NCBI RefSeq assembly: GCF_002906155.1
Contig: NZ_MUJK01000004.1
Span: 186,001 to 250,000, forward strand
Source of the DNA: Pseudomonas laurylsulfativorans
GTDB lineage: Bacteria > Pseudomonadota > Gammaproteobacteria > Pseudomonadales > Pseudomonadaceae
Reading direction: 5' to 3'
DNA length: 64,000 nt
Shown here: positions 1-12,111 of the stretch, piece by piece
How positions within the stretch are numbered: the first letter of the stretch is position 1
How the letters are laid out: every line of letters starts with the position of its first letter
Program-made: the position numbers and the translations under genes
Notes under the pieces: model-generated
The model's input: only the letters and a program-made list of their open reading frames with translations
Databases searched by the model: none
Told to the model about the DNA's origin: nothing

Positions 1-1
1 G

Positions 2-3000
2 GTGGGCGATCCGAGCAGTGCCAATCCCGATCAGCAACTGGGCTTGATCGCGGCGTTCCTCAACCCGTTGGCGTACGCCGCCAGTGGCGTATCACCAGAG
101 GATGCGACCAGTGCGATCATCCGTGGGGTGACCCGGCAAGCCGGTAACGAAATCGATGAGTTCGTCACCGAGGCGCTGCGCAATAACCTGCTCGGCCTGC
201 CGCTCGACCTGCCGGCGATCAACATCGCCCGTGGCCGCGACGTGGGGATTCCTTCACTCAACGCGTTCCGCCGCGACATCTACAGCCAAACCGGTGACAC
301 CCAACTCAAGCCGTACAACAGCTGGGTCGACCTGGTGCAGCACCTCAAGCATCCAGAGTCGTTGATCAACTTCATCGCGGCCTACGGTACGCACACCTCG
401 ATCACGTCGGCGACCACGATGGATGCCAAACGCGATGCAGCCATGGCGCTGGTCTTCGGTGGTGTGGGGGCGCCGGCTGACCGCCTGGACTTCCTCAACA
501 GCACCGGTGCCTTTGCCAACGTGACGCTGCCCGGCAGGGATGGGGTGGCGGGCACTGCCGATGACCTGAGAAATGTCACGATTACCGGCGTCGATGCCAT
601 CGATATGTGGATTGGCGGCCTTGCCGAACAGAAAACGCCGTTCGGCGGCATGCTCGGCTCGACCTTCAACTTCGTGTTCGAGAACCAGCTGGAAAAACTG
701 CAGGACGGCGATCGCTTCTACTACTTGGAGCGTACCTCTGGCCTGTCGATGAATGCCGAACTTGAAAGCAACTCGTTCGCCAAGCTGATCATGGCCAACA
801 CCTCGGCCACGCACTTGCCGGGCCTGGTGTTCTCGGACCCTGGCTTCTACCTGGAAGTGGACCAGGGCAGGCAGTTCAACGAAGGCCTGGTCTCCGTCGA
901 TCCGCTCGGCGCGAATGGCGAGCAGGTGGTGTTCCGCGACAACCCGCTGACCGTGGGGGCAGACACCAACTACATCCGCTACACCGGTGACGAACACATC
1001 GTGCTGGGTGGTACCGACAACGCCGACATCCTCATTTCCAGCGAAGGCGATGACACTGTCTGGGGTGATGGCGGCAACGACCGCATCGACGGCGGTGACG
1101 GCAACGACCAACTGCGTGGCGGCGCTGGCGACGACATCATCACCGACACTGGCGGCGACGATAACATCCAGGGTGGCGACGGCAACGACGTGTTGCACGG
1201 AGGCAATGGCGTCAACCTGATCATTGGCGGGTTCGGCAGCGACTTCATCGTGACCGGTGAGGACGCCTCCGAAGCCATTGCTGGCCAGGGCAACGACTTC
1301 ATCCTGGGCAGCAAGGCCAACGAACAGGACATGGGTAACGAAGGCGACGACTGGATCGAGAAGGGCACCTCGGACGGTGCACCTGGCGACAACTTCGACC
1401 CGCTCGGCAACGACCCTGTGATCGGCCACGACGTATACATCGGCGGCAACGAGAACGATAAGTTCAACGGCGAAGGCGGCGACGACATCATGGTCGGCAG
1501 TCTCGGCTTTGGTGACCGCTATATCGGCGGCTCGGGTTATGACTGGGCGACCTTCAAGGATCTCGCCCAAGGCGTGAGCATCGATTTCAGCGACCGCTTC
1601 TTCGATGTGCCACCGATGCCGGGTTCGGGCGCTTCGGCGTTGGTGCGTTTCGACATCATGGAAGGCCTGTCGGGTTCAACGCACGGTGACTTCCTGCGTG
1701 GTGATAGCGAAGATGCGACATCGCTACCTACCGCGGGTGCAACCGGCAGTGTGCTGACCAACATCAGCCTGATCGACGGTCTGGCGGGCTTGCTGCCAGC
1801 CGGTGCGACGTTCTTCGACGGTGGCAACATCATCCTCGGTGGCAGCGGCAGCGACCTCATCGAAGGTCGCGGCGGTGACGACATCATCGATGGTGACAAG
1901 TGGCTGAACGTACGCATCAGCGTGCGGGCGAACGCTGATGGTACCGGCGCGGAAATCGCCAGTTTCAACAGCATGGAGCCGCTGGTACCGTTCATGCTCA
2001 ACGGCACTTACAACCCGGGCCAACTGGTCATCGTGCGGGAGATCCTGACCGGCACTGACAACTTCGACACTGCGGTGTATTCCGGTAATGCGTCGGAGTA
2101 CAGCGTCACCCTCGACGGCAATGCCGTCATCGTGACCGACCTGGTGGCGGGCCGTGATGGCGTCGATCGCCTGACAGGCATCGAGCGCCTGCAGTTCTCT
2201 GACCAGGCGCAGGCGACCGGAGTCGGCACCGCTGTGAACAGCGGACCTGTGGGTCGTCTGGCGATCCTCGACGCTACCAGCGGTGCGCGTGAGGATACGC
2301 CTGTCGCCGGCCAGCTGCTGCGCGTCAGCGATCAGTCGATCCGCGATCTGGACAGCGTGAGTGCGACCAATGCGACCGGTGCGGTTACCGGTGCGGTGTC
2401 TTACTACTGGCAGGTCGAAAACGTCGCCGGTTCAGGCATCTATGAAGACATCACCTTTATCGCCGCCGGCGAGGCATCGCGGGCGATCGGTACCACCTAT
2501 CTGGTGGCGGATGATGTCGCCGGTCTGAACATCCGTGTTCGGGCGGTATATCAGGATGGCAATGGCACGCTGGAGTTTGTCTCCTCGTCGGCCAACAACA
2601 CACCGACGGCAGGGCCGACCATTACCGGGCTTGCGACGCAGAACCAGGTGTTGACCGCAGATCCGTCGAGCATCATTGATGTCGATGGCCTGAGCAATCC
2701 GCAGTTCACCTTCCAATGGCAGGTGACCAACGGGGTCACTTTCGTCAACATCGCCGGCGCCACCGGTAGCACGCTCACGCTTGGCCAGGCTCAGGTCGGC
2801 AACCAGGTGCGTGTGGTGGTCAGTTACGTGGATGACTTCGGTGTCGCTGAAAGCGTTCCGTCCGACGCCACGGCGCCGGTGGTCAATGTCAACGATGCGC
2901 CAACAGGTGCGTTGCTGATCAGCGATACGACACCGACTCAAGGGCAGGTGCTGACCGCGCAGACGGCCGGGATTGCCGATCCAGACGGATTGGGCACATT

Positions 3001-4906
3001 CAGCTACCAATGGCAGCAAGGTACCGGGACTACCTTCACCAATATCGCTGGCGCGACTGGCGTGAACTTCACCCCGGGTGCGGCGCAGATCAACCAGCAA
3101 ATCCGGGTGATCGCGCGCTACACCGATGGCTTCGGCACGCTGGAGTCGGTGACCTCGGCGGCGACGGCGCTGGTCGTGCTGCTGGGTGCGGTGCAAACGG
3201 GTGACGCCCTGGCGAACACCCTCCTAGGTACCGCAGGTAGCGATGTGCTGTTTGGCCTGGGCGGCAACGATACGCTCATAGGCCTGGGCGGTGTCGACCA
3301 GCTGTTTGGCGGCATCGGCGACGACAATCTCAGTGGCGGAGACGGCAACGACTTCATCAATGGCGAGGACGGCAACGACTTCCTCAATGGCGGTGCGGGT
3401 AATGACCAGATGCTGGGCGGAACCGGCAACGACACCTACCGCGTCGACTCAGCCGGGGACGTGCTGACCGAGTTGACGGGTGAGGGGGCGGACTCCGTAC
3501 AGACCACGCTGGCCAGCTTCACACTGGGCGCCAATATGGAGCATCTGCTCTACCTCGGCGCCGCCAACTTCACCGGTAACGGCAACGCGCTGAGCAACGT
3601 CATCACCGGCGGGACGGGTAATGACACCCTCAACGGCGGTGACGGCAACGATACATTGATGGGGGGTGCCGGTAACGACGTCCTCACCGGTGGTACGGGT
3701 AATGACGCGATGGTCGGCGGAGCCGGCAACGATACCTTCCGCGTCGATGCAGCCGGGGATCTGGTGGTCGAGGCGGCGGGTGAGGGTTCTGATTCCGTAC
3801 AGACAACGCTGGCCAGTTACACACTGGGCGCCAATGTCGAGAATCTGCTCTACACCGGAACCGGCAACTTCACCGGCAACGGCAACGCGTTGAATAACGT
3901 CATGACCGGCGGGGTGGGTAATGACACCCTCAACGGCGGTGACGGCAACGACACCTTGCTCGGTGGAACCGGCAACGACGTCATCACCGGCGGTGCCGGC
4001 AATGACCGGATGGTCGGTGGAGTCGGCAACGACACCTTCCGCGTCGATTCGAGCGGAGACCTGGTGGTCGAGACGGCGGGTGAGGGTGCGGACTCCGTAC
4101 AAACGACGCTAAACAGTTACACGCTGGGCGCCAATGTCGAGCACATGCTCTTCAACGGAGCCGGCAACTTCACCGGCACCGGCAACGCGTTGAACAACAT
4201 CATTACCGCTGGAGCCGGTAATGACACGCTCAACGGCGGTGACGGCAACGACACCTTGCTGGGTGGCCTGGGCAACGACGTCGTCAATGGCGGTGCAGGG
4301 GCTGACCGGCTGGAAGGCGGAGTCGGCAATGATACCTACATCGTCGACTCTGCCGCGGACGGGGTGATCGAGTTGGCGGGTAACGGTGAGGACTCCATCC
4401 AGACCTCGCTGTCCAGCTACACACTGGGCGCCGATGCCGAGCATCTGCTCTACACCGGAGTCGGCAACTTCGTCGGTACCGGCAACGCGTCGAACAACGT
4501 CATCACCGGTGGGGTGGGTAACGACAACCTCAACGGTGCTGGCGGTAACGACACAATGCTCGGTGGCGCAGGCAACGACATCATCGATGGCGGTGCCGGC
4601 AACGACAGTATTGCGGGTGGTGCCGGCAACGACACGATGAATGCCAGCAGTGGCGACGATGTCTTCGTGTTCGCAGCGGGCTTCGGCAACGATCGGATCA
4701 TCGGCTTTGATGCCAACGCGGCGGGAGGCCAGGATCTGCTCAATTTCGTCGGGCTCAACATCACGGCGGCGACATTCAACACGAGTGTCAACATCGTCGA
4801 TCAGGGTGCGGATTTGTTGCTCAACTTCGGAGCCGGTTCCATCACCCTGGTAGGAGTGGGCGATCCGAACACCATCTCGGCCACAGACTTCATTCTGGCC
4901 TCTTGA
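2..4906 (+). CDS. RTX haem peroxidase, type I secreted (5' partial)
   Basis: The reading frame is open from the window edge, so the true start lies outside; 1,634 residues are visible. Residues 1 to about 265 are the C-terminal part of an animal-type haem peroxidase domain, recognised by a LPAINIARGRD stretch like the conserved RGRD motif of that family; the catalytic upstream half is not in view. Nonapeptide RTX repeats (GGxGNDxLx type, calcium-binding) follow at about 336-500, then two Ig-like modules with a FQWQ core at about 870-1060. A second RTX block at about 1075-1550 contains four 100-residue units (exactly 300 bp apart at 3426, 3726, 4026, 4326). The tail has a GDDVFVFAAGFG segment and an uncleaved C-terminal end typical of type I secretion substrates. 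Expected location is extracellular. No dedicated transporter is adjacent; the type I system at 26.5 kb is a possible but unproven exporter. Confidence 0.9.
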   Translation: MGDPSSANPDQQLGLIAAFLNPLAYAASGVSPEDATSAIIRGVTRQAGNEIDEFVTEALRNNLLGLPLDLPAINIARGRDVGIPSLNAFRRDIYSQTGDTQLKPYNSWVDLVQHLKHPESLINFIAAYGTHTSITSATTMDAKRDAAMALVFGGVGAPADRLDFLNSTGAFANVTLPGRDGVAGTADDLRNVTITGVDAIDMWIGGLAEQKTPFGGMLGSTFNFVFENQLEKLQDGDRFYYLERTSGLSMNAELESNSFAKLIMANTSATHLPGLVFSDPGFYLEVDQGRQFNEGLVSVDPLGANGEQVVFRDNPLTVGADTNYIRYTGDEHIVLGGTDNADILISSEGDDTVWGDGGNDRIDGGDGNDQLRGGAGDDIITDTGGDDNIQGGDGNDVLHGGNGVNLIIGGFGSDFIVTGEDASEAIAGQGNDFILGSKANEQDMGNEGDDWIEKGTSDGAPGDNFDPLGNDPVIGHDVYIGGNENDKFNGEGGDDIMVGSLGFGDRYIGGSGYDWATFKDLAQGVSIDFSDRFFDVPPMPGSGASALVRFDIMEGLSGSTHGDFLRGDSEDATSLPTAGATGSVLTNISLIDGLAGLLPAGATFFDGGNIILGGSGSDLIEGRGGDDIIDGDKWLNVRISVRANADGTGAEIASFNSMEPLVPFMLNGTYNPGQLVIVREILTGTDNFDTAVYSGNASEYSVTLDGNAVIVTDLVAGRDGVDRLTGIERLQFSDQAQATGVGTAVNSGPVGRLAILDATSGAREDTPVAGQLLRVSDQSIRDLDSVSATNATGAVTGAVSYYWQVENVAGSGIYEDITFIAAGEASRAIGTTYLVADDVAGLNIRVRAVYQDGNGTLEFVSSSANNTPTAGPTITGLATQNQVLTADPSSIIDVDGLSNPQFTFQWQVTNGVTFVNIAGATGSTLTLGQAQVGNQVRVVVSYVDDFGVAESVPSDATAPVVNVNDAPTGALLISDTTPTQGQVLTAQTAGIADPDGLGTFSYQWQQGTGTTFTNIAGATGVNFTPGAAQINQQIRVIARYTDGFGTLESVTSAATALVVLLGAVQTGDALANTLLGTAGSDVLFGLGGNDTLIGLGGVDQLFGGIGDDNLSGGDGNDFINGEDGNDFLNGGAGNDQMLGGTGNDTYRVDSAGDVLTELTGEGADSVQTTLASFTLGANMEHLLYLGAANFTGNGNALSNVITGGTGNDTLNGGDGNDTLMGGAGNDVLTGGTGNDAMVGGAGNDTFRVDAAGDLVVEAAGEGSDSVQTTLASYTLGANVENLLYTGTGNFTGNGNALNNVMTGGVGNDTLNGGDGNDTLLGGTGNDVITGGAGNDRMVGGVGNDTFRVDSSGDLVVETAGEGADSVQTTLNSYTLGANVEHMLFNGAGNFTGTGNALNNIITAGAGNDTLNGGDGNDTLLGGLGNDVVNGGAGADRLEGGVGNDTYIVDSAADGVIELAGNGEDSIQTSLSSYTLGADAEHLLYTGVGNFVGTGNASNNVITGGVGNDNLNGAGGNDTMLGGAGNDIIDGGAGNDSIAGGAGNDTMNASSGDDVFVFAAGFGNDRIIGFDANAAGGQDLLNFVGLNITAATFNTSVNIVDQGADLLLNFGAGSITLVGVGDPNTISATDFILAS

Positions 4907-4947
4907 TGTTCTGACAGGCACTGTCGCAAGGAGCGTGGACCACGGAG

Positions 4948-4977
4948 GGGAGGGCATGGATGCCCTCCCTTTCTTCT
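4948..4977 (+). terminator. Rho-independent terminator of the RTX peroxidase gene
   Basis: A 10-bp perfect stem (GGGAGGGCAT / ATGCCCTCCC) with a minimal loop is followed by a T-rich run. It lies about 40 bp after the peroxidase stop codon. Confidence 0.8.
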
Positions 4978-5076
4978 TCCACTTGGTTTTCCGGGTGCCA
5001 GCAGCGTACTGGAGCTCGACAAAGCAGGCTGGAACCGAGCTGCGAAATCAAAAAATGAAAAAGGGGAAATTCGGCC

Positions 5077-5652
5077 GTGAACATTTCAGCCACCTGCCTC
5101 TTGATCAGCCTGTTGGCTTCGGTTGCGGCTTCTGCCATCGGAGCTGCTTCGGTGTTCGATCTGGACTTCACCCGATCGGCCCTGGAAACCCTGAAAAAAC
5201 TGGATATCTACGACGCTTGCATAATCTCCGCTTCAAGTCCTGCCGTGTTTACCTTCTGCCGAAAAGGATCGTCGACGCTCTGGAGGTATCAGGCGCTGGA
5301 TCTGGAGCAACAGGCGGCGATCCAGATTGGGCACAAGCGGTCTTCGACCGACTATCAACGAATTACCATCGTGCAACTCAACAGCGTTGCTTGCGAGCAG
5401 GATCACCTTGCAGCATTGGCGAAACCGGCTATCAGGCGTGGACTTGTGCTTGGCCTGATCACTCTGTTTTTGTTGGTCGGTCTTGGATATACCTACCGGG
5501 CAGTCCGGTATGGCTACTATGTCCAGGCCGGTCTTTCGAAGCCCGATGTACAGCAATCCAGCGAATTTCAGTTACCGCAAAACTCAACTGTCATGGCGTT
5601 GGTCGCGTGGGGTATGGCGGCCGTTACGGCATTTGTCTACTTCGGCTTTTGA
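5077..5652 (+). CDS. Hypothetical small membrane protein
   Basis: I do not recognise this 191-residue protein. The GTG start is preceded by AAGGGG about 10 nt upstream. Three hydrophobic stretches are visible: residues 1-22 (signal peptide or first TM helix), about 121-142 and about 172-190, leaving a polar domain of about 95 residues between the first two. Four cysteines occur in the polar part. It stands alone after the peroxidase terminator and ends 230 bp before fadH, so it does not look like part of either unit. A role in the cell envelope is the most that can be said. Confidence 0.55.
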   Translation: MNISATCLLISLLASVAASAIGAASVFDLDFTRSALETLKKLDIYDACIISASSPAVFTFCRKGSSTLWRYQALDLEQQAAIQIGHKRSSTDYQRITIVQLNSVACEQDHLAALAKPAIRRGLVLGLITLFLLVGLGYTYRAVRYGYYVQAGLSKPDVQQSSEFQLPQNSTVMALVAWGMAAVTAFVYFGF

Positions 5653-5862
5653 GTTTGGCCGCAGATAGCCGATGTTACCGTCAGCGATCCAGACCTCCAT
5701 TCCTACATGTTCAAGTAACGTTGTTCATCGCCTGACTGTTTCGCAGGGGCTGCTCATTTCGATCATTAAGTTGTCATTTACAGTCATTGAGCGACGGCGA
5801 CGCGACTCTTAGTCTGTCGAACATGACTGATGGGGGCCGTAGAGCTCCTGCACTTTCCGTGA

Positions 5863-7923
<2,061 letters not shown>

Positions 7924-7943
7924 TTCACGTCTGACAGTAAACC

Positions 7944-8075
7944 TGTGGCGAGGGAGCTTGCTCCCGCTGGGCTGCGAAGCGGCCCCAAATCGGTAGGCTC
8001 GGTACATCAGAAGTATCGGGTGTTCCGGGTTTGCGACTGCTGCGCAGTCGAGCGGGAGCAAGCTCCCTCGCCACA
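7944..8075. repeat. REP doublet (REPIN-like, type B)
   Basis: The terminal halves TGTGGCGAGGGAGCTTGC and GCAAGCTCCCTCGCCACA are inverted copies about 85 bp apart. A smaller inverted pair, ACTGCTGCGCAGT, lies inside. It separates fadH from the next gene and may terminate transcription. Confidence 0.8.
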
Positions 8076-8118
8076 AAGGTGCTGCTAAGATGCTGGATCA
8101 CTCCAATGATCCGGCATC

Positions 8119-9045
8119 ATGCTTTCTCCTCCTGACAACTGGCTTCCTCAAGTCCCCCTCGAACCCCTTCACCTCGACTGGCTCGCTCACGCTGGCATCG
8201 AGTTGGCGATCCTGCGCCTGGACCAGATCGACCCGCTGATCAGCGGTAACAAATGGTTCAAGCTCATCGAACACCTGAGGAACGCCGACCGCGTTGGTGC
8301 CGAAGGCATCATCAGCCTGGGTGGCGCGCATTCCAATCACCTCCACGCGCTGGCAGCGGCGGGCAAACGTTTGGGCTTTTCGACTGTCGGCCTGTTGCGC
8401 GGACATCCTCAGGAAACCCCGACGGTCAAAGACTTGCAGGCGTTCGGCATGCAGTTGCACTGGCTGGGTTACGCAGGCTATCGAGCAAGGCATGAAGCCG
8501 GTTTCTGGCAACCCTGGCAGACCCGCTACCCGACGTTGCATCCGGTGCCTGAAGGGGGAGGTGGTTGGCCTGGCGCCCTGGGTTGCATGCAGTTTCGGGC
8601 CGCTGTTTGCGCGCAATTGCAGGGCTTGGGTTGGAGCGACTACGACGGCTGGTGGCTGGCCTGCGGAACGGGCACGACGCTGGCCGGCCTGGTGCTGGCC
8701 GAGGCAGGGGATCATCCGGTGTACGGTGCCCTGGCGGTGCCAGGCGATCATGGGGTGGCGCAGCAGGTCGAGACGATCGTGCAGCAGGCCGCTATCGCCG
8801 ATCCGGTTTATGAACTGTTCGACGCCAGCCGGGGCGGTTTTGCCAAAGTCGATCCTCTGTTGCTCGAATTCATCGAAAAGACCGAGCAGGCCAGCGGTAT
8901 TCCCCTGGAGCCGCTGTACACCGGCAAAGCGCTGCTGGCACTCAAGCAGCAAGTCGAAGCGGGAAAGTTTGCCCGTGGCACGCGGCTGATCTTCGTTCAT
9001 ACCGGCGGCTTGCAGGGGCGACGGGGATTCAGCCCACAAATCTGA
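8119..9045 (+). CDS. ACC deaminase / D-cysteine desulfhydrase family PLP enzyme
   Basis: A 308-residue fold-type II PLP enzyme. SGNKWFKL near residue 43 carries the predicted Schiff-base lysine (Lys45), in the position of the GGNKTRKL motif of ACC deaminases and D-cysteine desulfhydrases. A Gly/Thr-rich phosphate-binding stretch (ACGTGTTLAG) follows at about 180, and a C-terminal HTGGLQG motif is typical of the family. Sequence alone cannot tell deaminase from desulfhydrase, and D-cysteine desulfhydrase-like activity is as likely as ACC deamination. The gene is single, flanked upstream by a REP pair, and converges on the cytochrome b561 gene. Confidence 0.85.
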   Translation: MLSPPDNWLPQVPLEPLHLDWLAHAGIELAILRLDQIDPLISGNKWFKLIEHLRNADRVGAEGIISLGGAHSNHLHALAAAGKRLGFSTVGLLRGHPQETPTVKDLQAFGMQLHWLGYAGYRARHEAGFWQPWQTRYPTLHPVPEGGGGWPGALGCMQFRAAVCAQLQGLGWSDYDGWWLACGTGTTLAGLVLAEAGDHPVYGALAVPGDHGVAQQVETIVQQAAIADPVYELFDASRGGFAKVDPLLLEFIEKTEQASGIPLEPLYTGKALLALKQQVEAGKFARGTRLIFVHTGGLQGRRGFSPQI

Positions 9046-9093
9046 AGCACACATGCAATCTCATGCAGGAGCGAGCAGGTTTTGCCAGTGCCC

Positions 9094-9654
9094 TCAGGTG
9101 TCGCGGTTTACGCTTTTGGGCATCATCCGCAGCAAGGTGTTATCGCCTACCACGTAATGGTGATACAGCGCGGCCACGGCATGCAGGCCGATCAGCCAAT
9201 AGCCGATGGTGCCGCCGAGCTCGTGCCAGTCCTGGAGTTGTTTGCCCAGTTCCTTGTTTTCCGCTATTGGCATCGGCAGGTCGAAACCGTAGAACATCAC
9301 CTGATTGCCTTTGGCGCTGGTGACCAGCCACCCGAGAATGGGCGTTGCGATCATGAACATGTACAGCGCCCAGTGCATCAGCCTGGCCAGCGTCGTTTGC
9401 CATCGCGGCGAGGCCGGGAAGACCTGTGGCGCCGGGCCGAGACTGCGTGCGAACAAGCGCAGCCAGACCAGAACGAATACGGTCAGGCCGAGCATGAAGT
9501 GGGATTCGACGATCAGTGTGCGCCCGCCACTGCCCTTGGGAAACATCCCGCGAAACTCGATACAGGCGTAAACCAGTGCCAGCAGGACCAGCATCAACCA
9601 ATGCAGCGCTATCGATACGGTGCTGTAGCGCGACTCGGAGTTTTTCCACGGCAT
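9094..9654 (-). CDS. Cytochrome b561 family protein
   Basis: A 186-residue integral membrane protein with four predicted helices and histidines placed for two b-type haems (SIALHWLM near the N-terminus, LHAVAALYHHYV near the C-terminus). Proteins of this family move electrons from quinol to acceptors such as superoxide or periplasmic redox proteins. The ATG at 9654 is preferred over an upstream in-frame start because GAGGAA sits 6 nt before it. A second, separate b561 occurs at 24.1 kb in the ECF-sigma regulon. Confidence 0.9.
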   Translation of the reverse strand: MPWKNSESRYSTVSIALHWLMLVLLALVYACIEFRGMFPKGSGGRTLIVESHFMLGLTVFVLVWLRLFARSLGPAPQVFPASPRWQTTLARLMHWALYMFMIATPILGWLVTSAKGNQVMFYGFDLPMPIAENKELGKQLQDWHELGGTIGYWLIGLHAVAALYHHYVVGDNTLLRMMPKSVNRDT

Positions 9655-9783
9655 AGGGTGTTCCTCAGCGGTCCGGTTTAAAGCCACCGTTCTTGGCCGA
9701 CGGTGTGCTTTAACTGTAAGCCGGATTCACCGGGTTTGCCTGAGTGGATCGATAGTTGGATGCTCGAATACACAGAAAAAAAA

Positions 9784-9887
9784 CCTGTAGGAGCGAGCCT
9801 GCTCGCGATGGTCGTCAACGATGACGCTGGCAGCCTGACACCCAGCGGTGTCCTGAAGTTCATCGCGAGCAGGCTCGCTCCTACAGG
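9784..9887. repeat. REP doublet (REPIN-like, type A)
   Basis: CCTGTAGGAGCGAGCCTGCT and its inverted copy flank about 50 bp of unrelated sequence. It lies between the b561 start region and the phnX stop. Confidence 0.85.
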
Positions 9888-9902
9888 GGGGGTGTTGAGT
9901 TT

Positions 9903-10730
9903 TTAGCTCGATTGCGGCATTTCGCCGTTGGCCAGGCGCTTGTTGATGTCGGCGATCACTTCCGGCAGATCGGTGATGGTGTCGATCATGTAGTGCGGAC
10001 GCGAACCTTCGAACATCCCGTGGATGCGCTTGCGCTCGCTGTCCAGTTGGTCGCTGCCCAGAGCGCGATAACCCTCGTAGTCCAGGCCCAGGGCGTTGCC
10101 GGAGCAGATCAGCGCAACGGTCCACATGCCGGCGCGGCGACCTTCGAGGATGCCCGGTACGGTGTCATCGATCTTCACGCACGCGGCGACATCGTCGATG
10201 CCCAGGGCGATGACATTGGCCAGTGCCTGGGCAGGCCATGGACGACCATTCGGCACTTCGTCAGTGGCGACCACGTGATCAGCCACGTAACCGTTGGTGG
10301 CCGCCAGTTCGACCACTTTGTCCATGACCTGCTTCGGGTAACCGGAGCAGGAGCCAATCTTGATTCCTTGCTGGCGCAAGTTGGCGATGGTCTCCAGCGC
10401 ACCCGGAATCAGCGCCGAGTGTTCGGCGATTTTTTCGATCTGCAGCGGCATGAAACGCTGGTAGATGGCGGTCACGTCATCGTCGGTCGGCGTGCGGCCG
10501 AATACTTTGCGATAACGCTCGGCAACTTCCGGCAGATCGCACAGGGTGCGGATGTGGTCCCACTTGCCCATGCCCATCGGGCCACGGGCCTCTTCGATGG
10601 ACACCTGTACGTCGAACTCGGCGAAGGCTTCGACGAAAATCTGCGTCGGGGCAAAGGAGCCGAAGTCGACCACGGTGCCAGCCCAGTCGAGGATGGCGGC
10701 TTGCAGTTTGGTTGGGTTGGAGTAGTTCAT
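9903..10730 (-). CDS. phnX: Phosphonoacetaldehyde hydrolase (phosphonatase)
   Basis: A 275-residue HAD-superfamily enzyme that cleaves the C-P bond of phosphonoacetaldehyde to acetaldehyde and phosphate. The nucleophile motif [10 protein letters not shown] is at about residues 15-24. [12 protein letters not shown] near residue 52 supplies the cap-domain lysine that forms the Schiff base in PhnX, and the Mg-binding KIDDTVPGI motif occurs in the C-terminal third. It lies downstream of phnW in the same orientation, separated by a REP pair, so the two steps of 2-aminoethylphosphonate breakdown are together. Confidence 0.95.
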   Translation of the reverse strand: MNYSNPTKLQAAILDWAGTVVDFGSFAPTQIFVEAFAEFDVQVSIEEARGPMGMGKWDHIRTLCDLPEVAERYRKVFGRTPTDDDVTAIYQRFMPLQIEKIAEHSALIPGALETIANLRQQGIKIGSCSGYPKQVMDKVVELAATNGYVADHVVATDEVPNGRPWPAQALANVIALGIDDVAACVKIDDTVPGILEGRRAGMWTVALICSGNALGLDYEGYRALGSDQLDSERKRIHGMFEGSRPHYMIDTITDLPEVIADINKRLANGEMPQSS

Positions 10731-10775
10731 GGTGATCTGAATCCTGTAATAACTGGCTATTGGAGAGCAGCTTTA

Positions 10776-10877
10776 CTGTAGGAGCGAGCTTGCTCGCGAT
10801 GGTCTTTCATTCAACGAGTGCCGTCTGGTCGGGCCTCATCGTCGGAACGCCGCCCGGAGCAAGCTCGCTCTTACAGG
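10776..10877. repeat. REP doublet between phnW and phnX
   Basis: CTGTAGGAGCGAGCTTGCTC at the left is paired with a diverged inverted copy ending GCTCGCTCTTACAG. It sits in the intercistronic gap and could make phnX expression differ from phnW. Confidence 0.75.
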
Positions 10878-10892
10878 GGAATGCGGTGTTGG

Positions 10893-12002
10893 TTAGATCT
10901 CTAAAACTTCCATCTCGCGCAGCACTTCAGCAATGGCCGCCACCGCTTCGCGCATCTCGGCCGGTTGCACATGACCGATGCAGCCGACGCGGAAGGTTTC
11001 GACCTGGGTCAGTTTGCCGGGGTAGAGGATGTAGCCCTTGGCCTTGACCCGCTCGTAGAACTCCTTGAACTGGTAGCGCGGATCTTTCGGGGCGTGAAAG
11101 GTGGCGATGATCGGAGCCTGAATGGCCGCTGGCAGGAAGCTGCGCAGCCCCAGCTTGCCCATCTCTTCCATCAATGCCTGGCAGTTGGCGGCGTAGCGTT
11201 CGTGCCGCGCCGGCAAACCACCTTCTTCGTTGTATTGCAGCAGGGCTTCGTGCAGTGCGGCGACCACATGGGTCGGCGGGGTGAAGCGCCACTGGCCGGT
11301 CTTGGTCATGTAGGCGTGCTGGTCCTGCAAGTCCATGGCCAACGAGTGCGAATGACCGGCGGCGCTGGCCAGAGATTCTTTGCGGGCGAAGACAAAGCCC
11401 ATGCCCGGCACACCTTCCAGGCATTTGCCCGAGGCGGCGATCAGGGCGTCGAAGGGCACTTGTTGAGCGTCCACTGGCAGGGCCCCGAAGGAGCTCATGG
11501 CGTCGATGATCAGGCGCTTGCCGTGTTGCGCAACGACCTGGGCAATCTCTGGCAGCGGATTGAGGATGCCGGTGCTGGTTTCACAGTGGATCAGGGCGAC
11601 GTGGGTGATGCCGGTGTCGGCACGCAGCAGTCGGTCAACGTCGGCGGCGGTGGTCGGCTCGTCTTCGGCGGTTTCGAAGGTGCTGAAGGAGCGGCCCAGC
11701 ACTTCGCAGATTTTCGCCAGGCGCTTGCCGTAGGCACCGTTGATCAGTACCAGAACCTTGCCATCGCGAGGCACCAGCGTGCCGATCGCTGCCTCGACCG
11801 CGAAGGTGCCGCTGCCTTGCAGGGGCACGCAGTGGTGGGTGGCGGCGCCGTTGATGATCGCCAGCAGTTGCTCGCAGAGGCTGGCGGTCAGTTGATTGAA
11901 ACGGTCATCCCATGAACCCCAGTCGACCATCATCGCCTGACGGGTACGGGCCGAAGTGGTCAATGGGCCGGGGGTGAGCAGGATGGGTTCGGCAGTACTC
12001 AT
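10893..12002 (-). CDS. phnW: 2-aminoethylphosphonate:pyruvate transaminase
   Basis: A 369-residue fold-type I aminotransferase. The PLP lysine is Lys193 in [11 protein letters not shown], and the N-terminus [10 protein letters not shown] and the DAMSSFG segment are typical of PhnW. It converts 2-aminoethylphosphonate and pyruvate to phosphonoacetaldehyde and alanine, feeding PhnX. It is transcribed divergently from the LysR gene at 12112, and the 109-bp space between them holds palindromes that are candidate operators. Confidence 0.95.
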   Translation of the reverse strand: MSTAEPILLTPGPLTTSARTRQAMMVDWGSWDDRFNQLTASLCEQLLAIINGAATHHCVPLQGSGTFAVEAAIGTLVPRDGKVLVLINGAYGKRLAKICEVLGRSFSTFETAEDEPTTAADVDRLLRADTGITHVALIHCETSTGILNPLPEIAQVVAQHGKRLIIDAMSSFGALPVDAQQVPFDALIAASGKCLEGVPGMGFVFARKESLASAAGHSHSLAMDLQDQHAYMTKTGQWRFTPPTHVVAALHEALLQYNEEGGLPARHERYAANCQALMEEMGKLGLRSFLPAAIQAPIIATFHAPKDPRYQFKEFYERVKAKGYILYPGKLTQVETFRVGCIGHVQPAEMREAVAAIAEVLREMEVLEI

Positions 12003-12043
12003 TCTCGTGTCCTCGCAATCGATGGGATGAAGCTATGGGGCTT

Positions 12044-12076
12044 AAATTGCAATTTGCCGTGCTATCAATCAAATTG
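12044..12076. promoter_or_regulatory. Candidate LysR operator between phnW and its regulator
   Basis: A perfect 12-bp palindrome AAATTGCAATTT (12044-12055) overlaps an inverted pair CAATTTG-N13-CAAATTG (12050-12076). Position and symmetry suit binding by the divergent LysR protein. Function is inferred. Confidence 0.45.
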
Positions 12077-12111
12077 TTTGTTGTTATGCCAACCATCAGT
12101 GAGGGTTATTC

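Noticed and set aside
254..1570. Long minus-strand open frames under the RTX peroxidase
   Set aside because: They follow from the repetitive, GC-rich coding strand and show no ribosome-binding site or recognisable domain.
46..4906. Use of GTG at position 2 as a true start of the peroxidase
   Set aside because: The frame begins in the middle of a haem peroxidase domain, so the gene continues beyond the window.
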